Origin: a virus
Virus record (IMG/VR): IMGVR_UViG_3300037882_004947
Coordinates: 1 to 46,353 of that record
Length of the DNA stretch: 46,353 bases
Reading direction: 5' to 3' (one strand)
In this document: positions 29,794 to 37,118 of the stretch, in pieces
How the letters are laid out: the number at the start of each line of letters is the position of its first letter
How positions within the stretch are numbered: position 1 is the stretch's first letter
Program-made: the position numbers and the translations under genes
Notes under the pieces: model-generated
The model's input: only the letters and a program-made list of their open reading frames with translations
The model's database searches: none
What the model was told of the DNA's origin: nothing

Positions 29794-30339
29794 GTGGAGT
29801 TCATGTTTGTTTTTCTAGGCGTTGTTCTTGCGGTGATCTTCTTCGTCTGCACAGTTGCAGCCGTCTTGGCGCGGATGCTGAAAACGGAGTCGCAGCGCTA
29901 CCCGGAGGCCAAGCCGTTACCACGCGTGTCGAATAGAGACTCTGTGTTTGCGGTACCTAGCATTCCGGTCAGTGTCTCGGCGCAAAGGTACGCTGCCGCA
30001 GGGGTAGGATTCCGCGAAACGTACAGCCCACCTCCGCAATTGACCGAGCTCGAGCTGCAGGAGCTAGTTGCACGTTTCGAAGCTCGGGCTAAGCGCGCGC
30101 TTCACGACAACACGTCCTCCGCACCTATCTTTCAGCGCCGCGGTGTATTGCCTCCGATTGTCGACACTGTGGGCGAGGCCGTCGAGGACAACGGGCCCGA
30201 GTCCCTTCCCGGCTTGTTCATGGCGCCTAGCTTCAGCGAGGGAGCGACGGCAGACAGCCAGCGGGACACGACGCCGAACGCAGAGTTCGAGGGCGGGGGC
30301 GGTAGCTTTGGCGGGGCGGGTTCTTCGGACGAGTGGTAA
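29794..30339 (+). CDS. Membrane-anchored protein with YgcG-like Gly-rich C terminus
   Basis: 181 residues from GTG with AAAGGGTGAG upstream. Transmembrane segment at about 3-27 (FVFLGVVLAVIFFVCTVAAV), a Pro/Ser-rich linker, a helix (TELELQELVARFEARAKRAL), and a low-complexity tail ending in FEGGGGSFGGAGSSDEW. That ending is like the 'GGG.FGGGG.SG.W' tail of bacterial YgcG/TPM and DUF2207 membrane proteins. The catalytic TPM domain itself is absent. Role unknown. Confidence 0.6.
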   Translation: MEFMFVFLGVVLAVIFFVCTVAAVLARMLKTESQRYPEAKPLPRVSNRDSVFAVPSIPVSVSAQRYAAAGVGFRETYSPPPQLTELELQELVARFEARAKRALHDNTSSAPIFQRRGVLPPIVDTVGEAVEDNGPESLPGLFMAPSFSEGATADSQRDTTPNAEFEGGGGSFGGAGSSDEW

Positions 30340-30347
30340 GGTCAATC

Positions 30348-30569
30348 ATGAAAACGTTTACTCTGGAAGTTTCAATCGAGTCGAAAGCAGATGGCGGGGA
30401 TACCGTTGTGTCGGGCAAAGCGTGCGCTGTCTACGAAAGCGAGCAGCGCAACTTCACCTCAGGTAAGAGGCTGACGGCGGCGCAGAAACGCGGTGGGGTT
30501 ACGCTCTCTTCTGTTGAGCAGGAAGTCGCGGCGAACCTCGCGAAGATGGCTTGCGGGCGCGCGCCGTGA
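30348..30569 (+). CDS. Small hypothetical protein
   Basis: 73 residues; AAGG lies about 9 bases before ATG 30348. 'KTFTLEVSIESKADGGDTVV' is a beta start, then a helical end (SVEQEVAANLAKMACG). GTGA overlap with the small membrane protein that follows. Confidence 0.55.
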   Translation: MKTFTLEVSIESKADGGDTVVSGKACAVYESEQRNFTSGKRLTAAQKRGGVTLSSVEQEVAANLAKMACGRAP

Positions 30570-30745
30570 AGCGATACGCTTTTGAAGTGATCGCAGTTGC
30601 GGCGACCATCATCTTTTGCGCCTGCGTTGCCCGCCACGTTTGGGCGGAGCGAGCGCTGTGCGAACGGCAGGCGTGTCCTCCCGGCTTGGTGAAGGAGTTT
30701 CAGTGGCGGCCAGCTCGTTGCTTTTGCGCGTTTCCTGGGGATTGA
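30566..30745 (+). CDS. Small membrane-anchored Cys-rich protein, copy 2
   Basis: 59 residues from GTG (GTGA overlap). Membrane segment (FEVIAVAATIIFCACVA), then WAERALCERQACPPG and CFCAFPGD. The plan matches the 16064 protein: TM, '(Y/W)AE', two Cys separated by four residues, 'CP-x-G', about 14 residues, C-x-C, 'PG'. Joined to the GIY-YIG gene by TGATG. Confidence 0.6.
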   Translation: MKRYAFEVIAVAATIIFCACVARHVWAERALCERQACPPGLVKEFQWRPARCFCAFPGD

Positions 30746-31020
30746 TGGCCTCGTTGACTCGTGAGTGGTTCGTTTACATGGTGCAGTGTAGTGACGGCAC
30801 GATTTACACGGGGATGACCACGGACGTCGCAAGGCGCGTGGGGCAGCACAATGCGGGGCGGAGCGCAGGTGGGGCGAGGTACACGAGCGGGCGGCGACCC
30901 GTCCGCTTGATTTACTTGGAGAAGGTCGTCGGCACGAAGGCAGCTGCGGCGCGGGAGCGCGAGCTGAAGCGGATGGCGCGCGAAACCAAGCTCGCCCTCG
31001 CGGAGCGTTTTTGTGAGTGA
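30745..31020 (+). CDS. GIY-YIG nuclease-domain protein (UPF0213/YhbQ-like)
   Basis: 91 residues. 'WFVYMVQCSDGTIYTGMTTDVARRVGQHN' (about 8-36) is the two-strand GIY-YIG core with the catalytic Arg, then 'YTSGRRPVRLIYLEKVVGTKAAAARERELKRM' and a terminal helix. This is the length and order of the single-domain UPF0213 (YhbQ) family, whose members cleave or bind DNA non-specifically. ATG 30745 overlaps the previous stop (TGATG). Confidence 0.85.
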   Translation: MASLTREWFVYMVQCSDGTIYTGMTTDVARRVGQHNAGRSAGGARYTSGRRPVRLIYLEKVVGTKAAAARERELKRMARETKLALAERFCE

Positions 31021-31654
31021 CTCGATTTGGATTGCGTTAGCACTGTGGTCTCTGTTCCCCTCGGACTGGGTGTACCAGGCGTGCGAGCGTCAAGCTGCGG
31101 CGATTGATGAGCAGTGGCAAAGGCGCCCTCGGTTGCGCGTTGTGCGTCGAGCCAAACCCAACGTGTCCCTCCCGTGTGGAGACGATCTCGATTTGCTGGA
31201 CGCGGAAGTCACGCAGCGCATTCACGAGCACAGACAGGCGTTGCAAGAGTTGAGGGTTTTGATGCACGTAGATGCAGAAGTGTTGCGTGGTCTTGAAGTG
31301 GCGTTGGCGCTCGTTCGGGATTCCAAGGGTGTGCGCCCTCCGAAAGCGACGTGCGTGTGTTGCGGGGTTGTTCCTCGCGGTTTGGACGGATGCTCGCACT
31401 GGTTGAAGATGCTGGCTTGCGGGGATGCAGATCGCTGGAATGACATGCGTGAGTGGCAAGCGCCGATGGAGTTCGATCGCAACGTCGAACTTGCTTGGCG
31501 TATTCTCGCGCGGCTTCCCTCGGATGATCTGGTCATGCTGAGCTACTCGCAGGCGGAGCAGAAGCGCCGGATGGCAAACGAGGCAATAGGCACACCGGGT
31601 TACCAGGCGCTGAAAGACGCGGTTGTGCAGCGGCTTCTGGAAGAAACGACATAA
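31013..31654 (+). CDS. Hypothetical protein with Cys pair
   Basis: 213 residues from GTG, overlapping the previous gene by 8 bases. Hydrophobic start (SIWIALALWSLFPSDWVYQA) that could be a membrane or signal segment, a helical middle (LDAEVTQRIHEHRQALQELR), CVCCG...GCSHWLKMLACGDADRW (about 112-140) and a helical end. Last gene before repeat promoter 8. No family recognised. Confidence 0.55.
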   Translation: MSDSIWIALALWSLFPSDWVYQACERQAAAIDEQWQRRPRLRVVRRAKPNVSLPCGDDLDLLDAEVTQRIHEHRQALQELRVLMHVDAEVLRGLEVALALVRDSKGVRPPKATCVCCGVVPRGLDGCSHWLKMLACGDADRWNDMREWQAPMEFDRNVELAWRILARLPSDDLVMLSYSQAEQKRRMANEAIGTPGYQALKDAVVQRLLEETT

Positions 31655-31705
31655 ACGACACTTTTTACACTTGCGAACCTGAGGCCTAGGGTGTATACCT
31701 AGGTC
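31655..31705 (+). promoter_or_regulatory. Repeat promoter, copy 8 (leaderless, different operator)
   Basis: ACGACAC and CTTTTTACAC, TTGCGA at 31671-31676, 17-bp spacer, TATACC at 31694-31699, TAGGTC, ATG 31706. The inverted repeat here is CCTAGG (31685-31690) and CCTAGG (31698-31703) with a seven-base gap, the same gap as CTATCG-N7-CGATAG but a different sequence. Confidence 0.7.
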
Positions 31706-31948
31706 ATGAAGTCTGCAAGTCTCTATGTGCCTTTCAAAAGTGACGGCGTGCTGTGCATCGAGTACCCACCGGAAACGATTGTTCTGTTCGACGCCGATGA
31801 GTGCGACGCGGTGGAAGCTTTGCTTCCCGAGCATGCCTTGACGGGGATGGACGTGATGCATTCGACTCTCGACGCCAACGGCGATGGGGAGTTGCACCTT
31901 GGGCTTGACGGCGATGTGCGCTACATCGTGGAAGTGGGGGCGCCGTGA
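31706..31948 (+). CDS. Small acidic protein behind repeat promoter 8
   Basis: 80 residues: alternating strands (ASLYVPFKSDGVLCIEY), a helix (DECDAVEALLPEHAL) and an acidic end (LDANGDGELHLGLDGDVRYIV). No family recognised. GTGA overlap with the next gene. Confidence 0.6.
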   Translation: MKSASLYVPFKSDGVLCIEYPPETIVLFDADECDAVEALLPEHALTGMDVMHSTLDANGDGELHLGLDGDVRYIVEVGAP

Positions 31949-32343
31949 ACGCGGCTCCTATCTGCACGCAGTTGCTTGCCTCCAAGCAACACGCTCTGAC
32001 GGCGGAGACAGCCTGCGGGGTTGCTGCTTGGGTGTACCGCTACTCGCGAGCATGGGACGGAAACCACGACGCGGCTTCGACCAAGTACTTGCGTGCTCTC
32101 GAGATTTTACAGCACGGCGTTTACGTTCTGGAGATTCAGACAGGGCCGCGCCGCTGGGAGCGGGATAGCAAGCTCGCGACGCGCGACCTTGCGGAGGCAC
32201 TGCGGGCGCAGGCGTTGAACTACGCGAACGGATCTCCAACGCGCGTTCGGTTTGATGCGACCGTGCGCATTCCCGGCACGCGGGGGAAGGTGGTTACAAA
32301 AACGATGGTGGCGAGCATTTCGACACTTGCGAATCTTGGATAA
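31945..32343 (+). CDS. Hypothetical protein
   Basis: 132 residues from GTG (GTGA overlap). Helical with 'CGVAAWVYRYSRAWDGNHDA' and 'VYVLEIQTGPRRWERDSKL', then beta strands. The 3' end overlaps repeat promoter 9. No family recognised. Confidence 0.6.
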   Translation: MNAAPICTQLLASKQHALTAETACGVAAWVYRYSRAWDGNHDAASTKYLRALEILQHGVYVLEIQTGPRRWERDSKLATRDLAEALRAQALNYANGSPTRVRFDATVRIPGTRGKVVTKTMVASISTLANLG

Positions 32344-32354
32344 CGTGGGATAGT
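32318..32354 (+). promoter_or_regulatory. Repeat promoter, copy 9 (with short leader)
   Basis: TTTCGACAC fused directly to TTGCGA (32327-32332), 16-bp spacer, GATAGT at 32349-32354. The gene starts at ATG 32376 after TAAAGGGGGAAACG, so this copy gives a leader of about 15 bases with a good Shine-Dalgarno. It lies within the end of the previous gene and lacks the T-rich box. Confidence 0.6.
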
Positions 32355-32375
32355 TATTGGGTAAAGGGGGAAACG

Positions 32376-32633
32376 ATGAAATCAGCAATCACAGAAAGGC
32401 CAGAGTTAACAGCAGATGAAGCGGGCGTTTCGCCAACGGAGCGCCCTACGCGCCGCATGGCGCAGGACCACAGGAGTCACTTGCGTAGTTTGGCGCGGGA
32501 CGCGCGAGGCGACTCGGTGCCGACCCCGGCGAGCGTTCCGAGAGATCAGGAATGGGCTGGGTTTAGCCCGGACATGAATGCTATCTTCGAAGAACTGCTC
32601 GCTACGGAAGAGTCCGATGACAAAGTGGCTTAG
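32376..32633 (+). CDS. Hypothetical protein
   Basis: 85 residues with AAAGGGGG upstream. Polar and disordered-looking (ITERPELTADEAGVSPTERP, TPASVPRDQEWAGFSPDMNA), with an acidic C terminus. Overlaps the lipoprotein gene by 17 bases. Confidence 0.55.
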   Translation: MKSAITERPELTADEAGVSPTERPTRRMAQDHRSHLRSLARDARGDSVPTPASVPRDQEWAGFSPDMNAIFEELLATEESDDKVA

Positions 32634-33138
32634 TCTTCTCCTTCTGACCGTTGCTTGCTCGGCGCCACGCGTTGACGAGGCCCCGTCGGATGTGATTCTG
32701 TCGGCTGTTTCGGAGCCATCGTTGGAGCTGAGAACGCACACGATCTGTGCGACGGCGGAAGCTCTCGAGATTGAGCCTCGCTTGAACGATCTTGTTCGCG
32801 AGGCTCTAGCCTACTGGGATGACGCGGGGATGGATGTCTCGGCGTGGAGCGTGCCGGAAGGCGAGGATTGCGAGATCGACGTGGCTTTTCCGGCCGTCGA
32901 CTGGGATTACTGGGTGAAGCACCCTAAGGCCGCTGCGGCGGCGCAGGTGAAGGGCAAGATGCGCCCGGGGGAATGCACTCCACAGGCGCTATTTGTCAGT
33001 CTGGCCCAATGGGGTCGGATGATCGACAATGGATGGGAGCAGACTGCGATCACGCATGAGTTTGGGCACCTGTTGTGCCTGCCTCACGTGCTCGACGATG
33101 ACGCGGACATCATGTCCCCGGCAGGAGGTGTAGAGTGA
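32617..33138 (+). CDS. Lipoprotein metzincin-type zinc metalloprotease
   Basis: 173 residues. Signal peptide MTKWLSLLLLTVAC, with lipobox (T-V-A-C) at residues 11-14 and Cys14 as the lipidated residue. The C-terminal half contains H147-E-F-G-H151-LLCLP-H157, the full HExxHxxxxxH metzincin zinc site, and a downstream 'ADIMSP' that serves as the Met-turn. The length and layout recall small matrixin-like peptidases. GGAAGAG precedes ATG 32617. A membrane-anchored protease at the cell surface is unexpected for a phage and may alter the host envelope or block other phages (inference). Confidence 0.75.
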   Translation: MTKWLSLLLLTVACSAPRVDEAPSDVILSAVSEPSLELRTHTICATAEALEIEPRLNDLVREALAYWDDAGMDVSAWSVPEGEDCEIDVAFPAVDWDYWVKHPKAAAAAQVKGKMRPGECTPQALFVSLAQWGRMIDNGWEQTAITHEFGHLLCLPHVLDDDADIMSPAGGVE

Positions 33139-33419
33139 AAGTTTCGGATTATTTTTCGGAGAAGGAAAAGACTGCGGAAGCTATGACCAAGCGCAGTCTG
33201 CAGGCTGGGTTGTCACAGGCTACGGTCGACGCTTGGCGCGCGGAGCAGCATGCCTACGTCAGAGCACGGATTGCGCAGGAACGGTTTGAGGCAAACTTGC
33301 TGCAGTTTGCGGCGAGCTTGCCAGACGCGCTTCGCGTGGGGCTCGAGGTGTTGGTGACGACGGCAGCCGATACGATTCCGCCGAGCGCGAGCCCCGTTCA
33401 GCGGGCGCAGATTTGGTGA
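33135..33419 (+). CDS. Small helical hypothetical protein
   Basis: 94 residues from GTG, with AGGAGGTG upstream and GTGA overlap. Helical and charged (VSDYFSEKEKTAEAMTKRSL, ARIAQERFEANLLQFAASLP). No family recognised. Confidence 0.55.
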   Translation: MKVSDYFSEKEKTAEAMTKRSLQAGLSQATVDAWRAEQHAYVRARIAQERFEANLLQFAASLPDALRVGLEVLVTTAADTIPPSASPVQRAQIW

Positions 33420-33423
33420 GCGG

Positions 33424-33816
33424 ATGGAGCGCCTTTTGCGAATTGAACCAATCGGCTTCGAAGTGAGGCACCCGACGACAGGCGCGCCGATGCCTCCGCC
33501 CGAGTCGGGATGGGAGAGGGCGCTGGAGCTGATGGTGCCGGAGCATCTCCGACAAGGGTTGGTGGATTACGTGTTGCGCGCACAGACGCCCGGTGGGTTT
33601 TTGCGTGCCGTCATAGATGACCAACTGTGTGAGGCCATCATGCGCGCCGATTTTGTGTCGCGGGAGCACTTGCGTGAGATTGTGCAGTGGCTTGCCGGGT
33701 ATGCTCCCGAGCCTTGTCACGGCTCAGCTGCCAAGCGACGAAGTTGGGAACTTTACGCGCAGGCGATTGCTGAAAAAGTTGCAGAAGCCCTGGTGTCGCA
33801 CAGCGTTCAGATCTGA
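33424..33816 (+). CDS. Hypothetical protein
   Basis: 130 residues from ATG 33424, four bases after the previous stop. Mostly helical: 'WERALELMVPEHLRQGLVDYV', 'LCEAIMRADFVSREHLREIV', 'AQAIAEKVAEALVSHSVQ'. No family recognised. Confidence 0.55.
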   Translation: MERLLRIEPIGFEVRHPTTGAPMPPPESGWERALELMVPEHLRQGLVDYVLRAQTPGGFLRAVIDDQLCEAIMRADFVSREHLREIVQWLAGYAPEPCHGSAAKRRSWELYAQAIAEKVAEALVSHSVQI

Positions 33817-33828
33817 TACACCTGGTGC

Positions 33829-34236
33829 ATGACACGCAGTGTGGCACCGCGGCTGAGGCTATTCCTCAACCAGATGTACCTGAAGCTTCGGGAAAACGAC
33901 CACAAGGGCGATTGGCGCCTGGAGTTGAGCATTCCTGAGTTGTGGGAACTGCTGGAAGACGAGATAGAGGAGCTGGCGCAGGCCATCAACAGCAACCTCG
34001 GCTCGCAGGAAATTGTGCGGGAGTGCGCCGACGTTGCAAACTTCGCCATGATGATTGCGGATGTCGCTGGAGGCTTGGTTGAAGACAAGAGCCCGGTGTC
34101 TTCGGAAGCTCCAACGCGTGTTGACTGGCAGGCACCATCGTATCGCGAGCCGCCGCTGTTTCCGACGCCCGAGGAAATCACGGCATCCGTGGCTACGCTC
34201 GAGCAGGATGAGCCAACCTCCAAAATATTCCGATGA
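33829..34236 (+). CDS. MazG-like NTP pyrophosphohydrolase (putative)
   Basis: 135 residues. 'MYLKLRENDHKGDW', 'LWELLEDEIEELAQAI' and 'EIVRECADVANFAMMIADVA' reproduce the all-alpha NTP-pyrophosphatase pattern: a helix with KL..N..KG.W, E-x2-E-E-L-x2-A, then E-x2-D-x2-N. These acidic residues bind Mg and cleave (d)NTPs to NMPs; phage versions adjust nucleotide pools or alarmone levels. The last 45 residues are a Pro-rich tail outside the domain. No Shine-Dalgarno is seen; a weak -10-like TGATACA precedes the gene. Confidence 0.7.
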   Translation: MTRSVAPRLRLFLNQMYLKLRENDHKGDWRLELSIPELWELLEDEIEELAQAINSNLGSQEIVRECADVANFAMMIADVAGGLVEDKSPVSSEAPTRVDWQAPSYREPPLFPTPEEITASVATLEQDEPTSKIFR

Positions 34237-34900
34237 ACCTGCTTGGGTAGGCGAGCCCATGGAAGATTGGGTTTACGACCGCGCGCCTTCATTACCACCG
34301 CGCAGCCCACTTGAGGCGACGCCCTCACTAGTTCGGCGCAGATTTCGTGGGCAGTATCTCCGCGAATATTCGGAGATCTCCCTGTTTTTCGATGCGGAGG
34401 GCAAGATTGTTGGCGACTCTGATGGCGCCGACTCGTGCGGGGGCACGGGGAACCCAGAGCCGTGCGGGGGTTGCGGATGTTGCTTGACAGCGCAGGCCCT
34501 CTACTCCGGCTTGGTGGGCGTTCTTGCTTGTCAAACTGAAGCTGCGTTTGTGCGGGAGTGGAGTCGTGCGTACAGGCACGATCTAACATTTATGGATCGA
34601 AAGTTTAGGATTTGTACGGTTTGTTCTCTGCAGAGCGCCGGAGTCAAGAAGGTGCGGGCGCACTGGATTGCCCAAAGCGGGGATCGAATGCAGTGGTTTG
34701 AGTGCGGCGAGCACGGTCCCGCAGATCACGCTCGAGCCTGCGGCGAGGAACCGGACGCGGACAACTTGCGCGTGGGGGTGGTTTCGTGGCAGTTATTCCA
34801 GGAGCGGCTCGTCGGAAGTATTGTAGCTTCCCGACTGACGGGCCTTTCTGAGGGTAATTTCCCGTTATGCCTACCGCTGTCGACCTCCTGCAAGACCTAG
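34208..34900 (+). CDS. Cys-rich hypothetical protein
   Basis: 230 residues from ATG 34208, overlapping the MazG-like gene by 29 bases, with AGCAGG close upstream. A Pro-rich N terminus, then CGGTGNPEPCGGCGCCLTAQ (about 77-96), then FRICTVCSLQS and FECGEHGPADHARACGE further on, several metal-binding possibilities. No family recognised. The last 34 bases overlap the next gene. Confidence 0.5.
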   Translation: MSQPPKYSDEPAWVGEPMEDWVYDRAPSLPPRSPLEATPSLVRRRFRGQYLREYSEISLFFDAEGKIVGDSDGADSCGGTGNPEPCGGCGCCLTAQALYSGLVGVLACQTEAAFVREWSRAYRHDLTFMDRKFRICTVCSLQSAGVKKVRAHWIAQSGDRMQWFECGEHGPADHARACGEEPDADNLRVGVVSWQLFQERLVGSIVASRLTGLSEGNFPLCLPLSTSCKT

Positions 34901-35094
34901 GTGTCCCCGCCGACAAGGTCACCCATTACGTCGCAGATCTTGTTTCCGCCCAAAAAGCCCTAGCCGAATGCAAACGGCACGATTTCCAGCCCTTCCCCTA
35001 CGGGCTGAAGGTGTGTGCGCATTGCAAGGTGACCGTCGCCAATCGCGAAGCGACCCTTTACGAGCAAGGGCTGCGCCACGGCGCCGAAGGCTAA
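34867..35094 (+). CDS. Small zinc-finger-like protein before the terminase
   Basis: 75 residues. 'VDLLQDLGVPADKVTHYVAD', then CKRHDFQPFPYGLKVCAHC, a C-x-x-H...C-x2-C set, then EATLYEQGLRHGAEG. A TAATTT box lies six bases before the ATG (34855-34860), which recalls the leaderless layout, but no good -35 is found. Six bases separate it from terL, so a packaging-linked role is possible. Confidence 0.55.
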   Translation: MPTAVDLLQDLGVPADKVTHYVADLVSAQKALAECKRHDFQPFPYGLKVCAHCKVTVANREATLYEQGLRHGAEG

Positions 35095-35100
35095 CCCGGC

Positions 35101-36609
35101 ATGCAGGCGTTTGTTATGCCTCCGGGAACGGCGGCCAAAGATCTTGTTCCCGACGCTCTGAAAAAAGACATCCTCAACGCGGAGCCGTTGATTCAGCAGG
35201 CGGCGCGCGTCGATCCCATCACGTTCAACAGCTACGTGCTGAAGGATGAGGAGACCGGCAGCCCCATTTCGATGCAGCCGTTGCACAAGGAGTGGCATCG
35301 GCTAATCACGGCGCACAAGCGCACGTTGATTTGGTCGCACGTCGAGGCCGGGAAGACTCAGCAGATCTCGATTGGGCGCGTGCTCTTCGAGTTGGGGCGC
35401 AATCCGAACTTGCGTGTTGTGATCGTTAGCAATACGGACGGCCAGGCTCAAAAGATCTGCCGCACGATCGGCAAATACATCGAATCCAGCACGGAGCTGC
35501 ACGCGGTGTTTCCGAATTTGCGTCCGGACAAGTCCGCGAAGTGGACGCAACATCAGCTGAACATCGCGGGGCGCGCAGGCGCTCCGAAGGACGCGTCGGT
35601 GACGACGTGCGGTATCCACGGCAACATTCTCGGCGCTCGTATCGATCTCTTGATCGTAGACGATATCCTGGATTACGAAAACTCGCTGAGCCCGGCGCAG
35701 CGCGAGGAGTTGTGGAGGTGGTTTCACGCGACGCTCGAAGGTCGTCTGACGCGAAACGCCAAGATTGTCTGTGTGGGGACGGCGTGGCACCGCGACGACA
35801 TCATGCACCGGTGGGCGAAGCAGAGGCCAACGTGGATGGCCGTCCGGTATCCCATCATCAATCGAAGGGGCGCGTTGACGTGGCCGGAGAGATGGCCGCG
35901 AGAGCGCATCGAAGAGAAGAAGGGGATTCTCGGGCCCGTTGAATACGCTCGTCAGCTGATGTGTTCGGCGCGCAACGATGAGGATGCGCACTTCCAGATC
36001 GAGTGGATTGAGGCGTGTCGGGAGCGCGGCGCGGGCAAGCGGTTGAAGGCGATGCTCGAGTACGTGCCTGCAGGCTACCGTGTGTTTACAGGGGTCGACT
36101 TGGCGACGGGTAAGAACAAGTCGCGAGGCGACTTGACGTGTTTGTTCACGATTGCCGTGCACCCTGATGAGAGCCGCGAAGTGTTGAACGTGCAGTCGGG
36201 GAGATGGGCGGGCCCGGAGATTGTGGAGCGCATCTACCGCTGCCACCAGGCTTACCAGGGCATCATGATCGTTGAGAATAATGCGGCGCAGGAGTTCATC
36301 CTGCAGTTCTCGCGCAAGCGGTCGGCGACGCCCGTCGTCCCTTTCACGACGGGTAAGAACAAGCTCAACCCAGAGCACGGTATCACCTCGATTGCCGTCG
36401 AGTTGAGCAACCACAAGTGGATTATTCCCTACGATCCGCGCACTCGGAAGAGCGCTGCGGAGATTGAGGCGTGGATTCAGGAAATGCTGAGCTACGACCC
36501 CAACGCGCACACCGGCGACCGACTGATGGCTTCCTGGTTTGCTCGCGAGGGCGCGCGGGCGAAGCGAACCAAGGGCGGCGTGTATACGTTTGACACTGTG
36601 ACCCGGTAA
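35101..36609 (+). CDS. terL: Large terminase subunit (DNA packaging ATPase/nuclease)
   Basis: 502 residues. An N-terminal ATPase with a deviant Walker A SHVEAGKT (79-86), Walker B LLIVDDIL with D187 and D188, 'CVGTAWHRDDIMHRW' as the coupling region, then a C-terminal RNase H-like nuclease with TGVDLATG (D333), IMIVENN, and near the end HTGDRLMASWFA. The length and the order are those of phage TerL. It pumps DNA into the prohead through the portal (encoded at 41840). It lies 5.2 kb upstream of the portal gene with fibre-like genes between, which is unusual. Confidence 0.9.
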   Translation: MQAFVMPPGTAAKDLVPDALKKDILNAEPLIQQAARVDPITFNSYVLKDEETGSPISMQPLHKEWHRLITAHKRTLIWSHVEAGKTQQISIGRVLFELGRNPNLRVVIVSNTDGQAQKICRTIGKYIESSTELHAVFPNLRPDKSAKWTQHQLNIAGRAGAPKDASVTTCGIHGNILGARIDLLIVDDILDYENSLSPAQREELWRWFHATLEGRLTRNAKIVCVGTAWHRDDIMHRWAKQRPTWMAVRYPIINRRGALTWPERWPRERIEEKKGILGPVEYARQLMCSARNDEDAHFQIEWIEACRERGAGKRLKAMLEYVPAGYRVFTGVDLATGKNKSRGDLTCLFTIAVHPDESREVLNVQSGRWAGPEIVERIYRCHQAYQGIMIVENNAAQEFILQFSRKRSATPVVPFTTGKNKLNPEHGITSIAVELSNHKWIIPYDPRTRKSAAEIEAWIQEMLSYDPNAHTGDRLMASWFAREGARAKRTKGGVYTFDTVTR

Positions 36610-36638
36610 GTGGCGCCCTTCCCGGCTAGGATAGGAGT

Positions 36639-37118
36639 ATGGTTACCTTCCGGGAGAAGAAGTTTCTCGAGCCCTCGCTCGAGCATTGCATGCATTGCGG
36701 CGCACACGTGCCTCAGGCGAATTACACCGCGCACCGGTGGGCTATCAATGCCGGGCCTGAGTTGCCGTTGTGTGATGCGTGCGGTGAGGAGTCGACCCCG
36801 ACGCTGGACGAGATCAATCTAAAGCAGTGGAAGCTCATTCCTGATTGGTGGCCCTGCTGGGTAGCCGAGCGTGGAGAGCTTCGCGTTGCTCGATACGGAG
36901 AGGTCAAGCACCTCGGCTTTGTGATGGGGTTTGGTGTGTTGGCGCTTTCCGAAGATACAGACCTGCAAGTCGAGCCCTGCGATGTGAGTTTGGACGTGGC
37001 TTTGCGCTGGGACGCCCCAAAACGACAAGCTGAAGCAAGGCGGATTCTGAATGCCCCAAAGATCGTATTCACTGGACTTCGGTTCTCTGTTGTTTCCGAG
37101 CAACCCAAACCTAATTGA
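36639..37118 (+). CDS. Zinc-ribbon protein with WWPCW motif, copy B
   Basis: 159 residues. HCMHCGAHV...LCDACGEE (about 17-50) is a C-x2-C/C-x2-C ribbon; DWWPCWVAERGELRVARYGE follows. The WWPCW sequence also follows the ribbon of the 28359 protein. The start ATG has AGGAG only two bases upstream, closer than normal, and a TAGGAT box six bases before it, so it might be leaderless. No family recognised. Confidence 0.6.
   Translation: MVTFREKKFLEPSLEHCMHCGAHVPQANYTAHRWAINAGPELPLCDACGEESTPTLDEINLKQWKLIPDWWPCWVAERGELRVARYGEVKHLGFVMGFGVLALSEDTDLQVEPCDVSLDVALRWDAPKRQAEARRILNAPKIVFTGLRFSVVSEQPKPN

Noticed and set aside
31706-31948. EF-hand-like DANGDGELHL in the 31706 protein
   Set aside because: It is a single short acidic loop without flanking EF-hand helices in an acidic protein; not enough for a calcium-binding call.
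17618-32354. Dispersed repeats considered as a CRISPR array
   Set aside because: The copies are kilobases apart, sit just before genes, and contain promoter-like boxes at constant spacing. There are no regular spacers and no cas genes.
35302-36510. 402-codon open frame on the - strand
   Set aside because: It is antisense to the large terminase gene with no domain of its own; a shadow frame.
36600-36638. Leaderless promoter before the 36639 gene
   Set aside because: TAGGAT lies at the right distance from ATG, but no -35-like sequence is found at 16-18 bp, and the AGGAG overlaps it.
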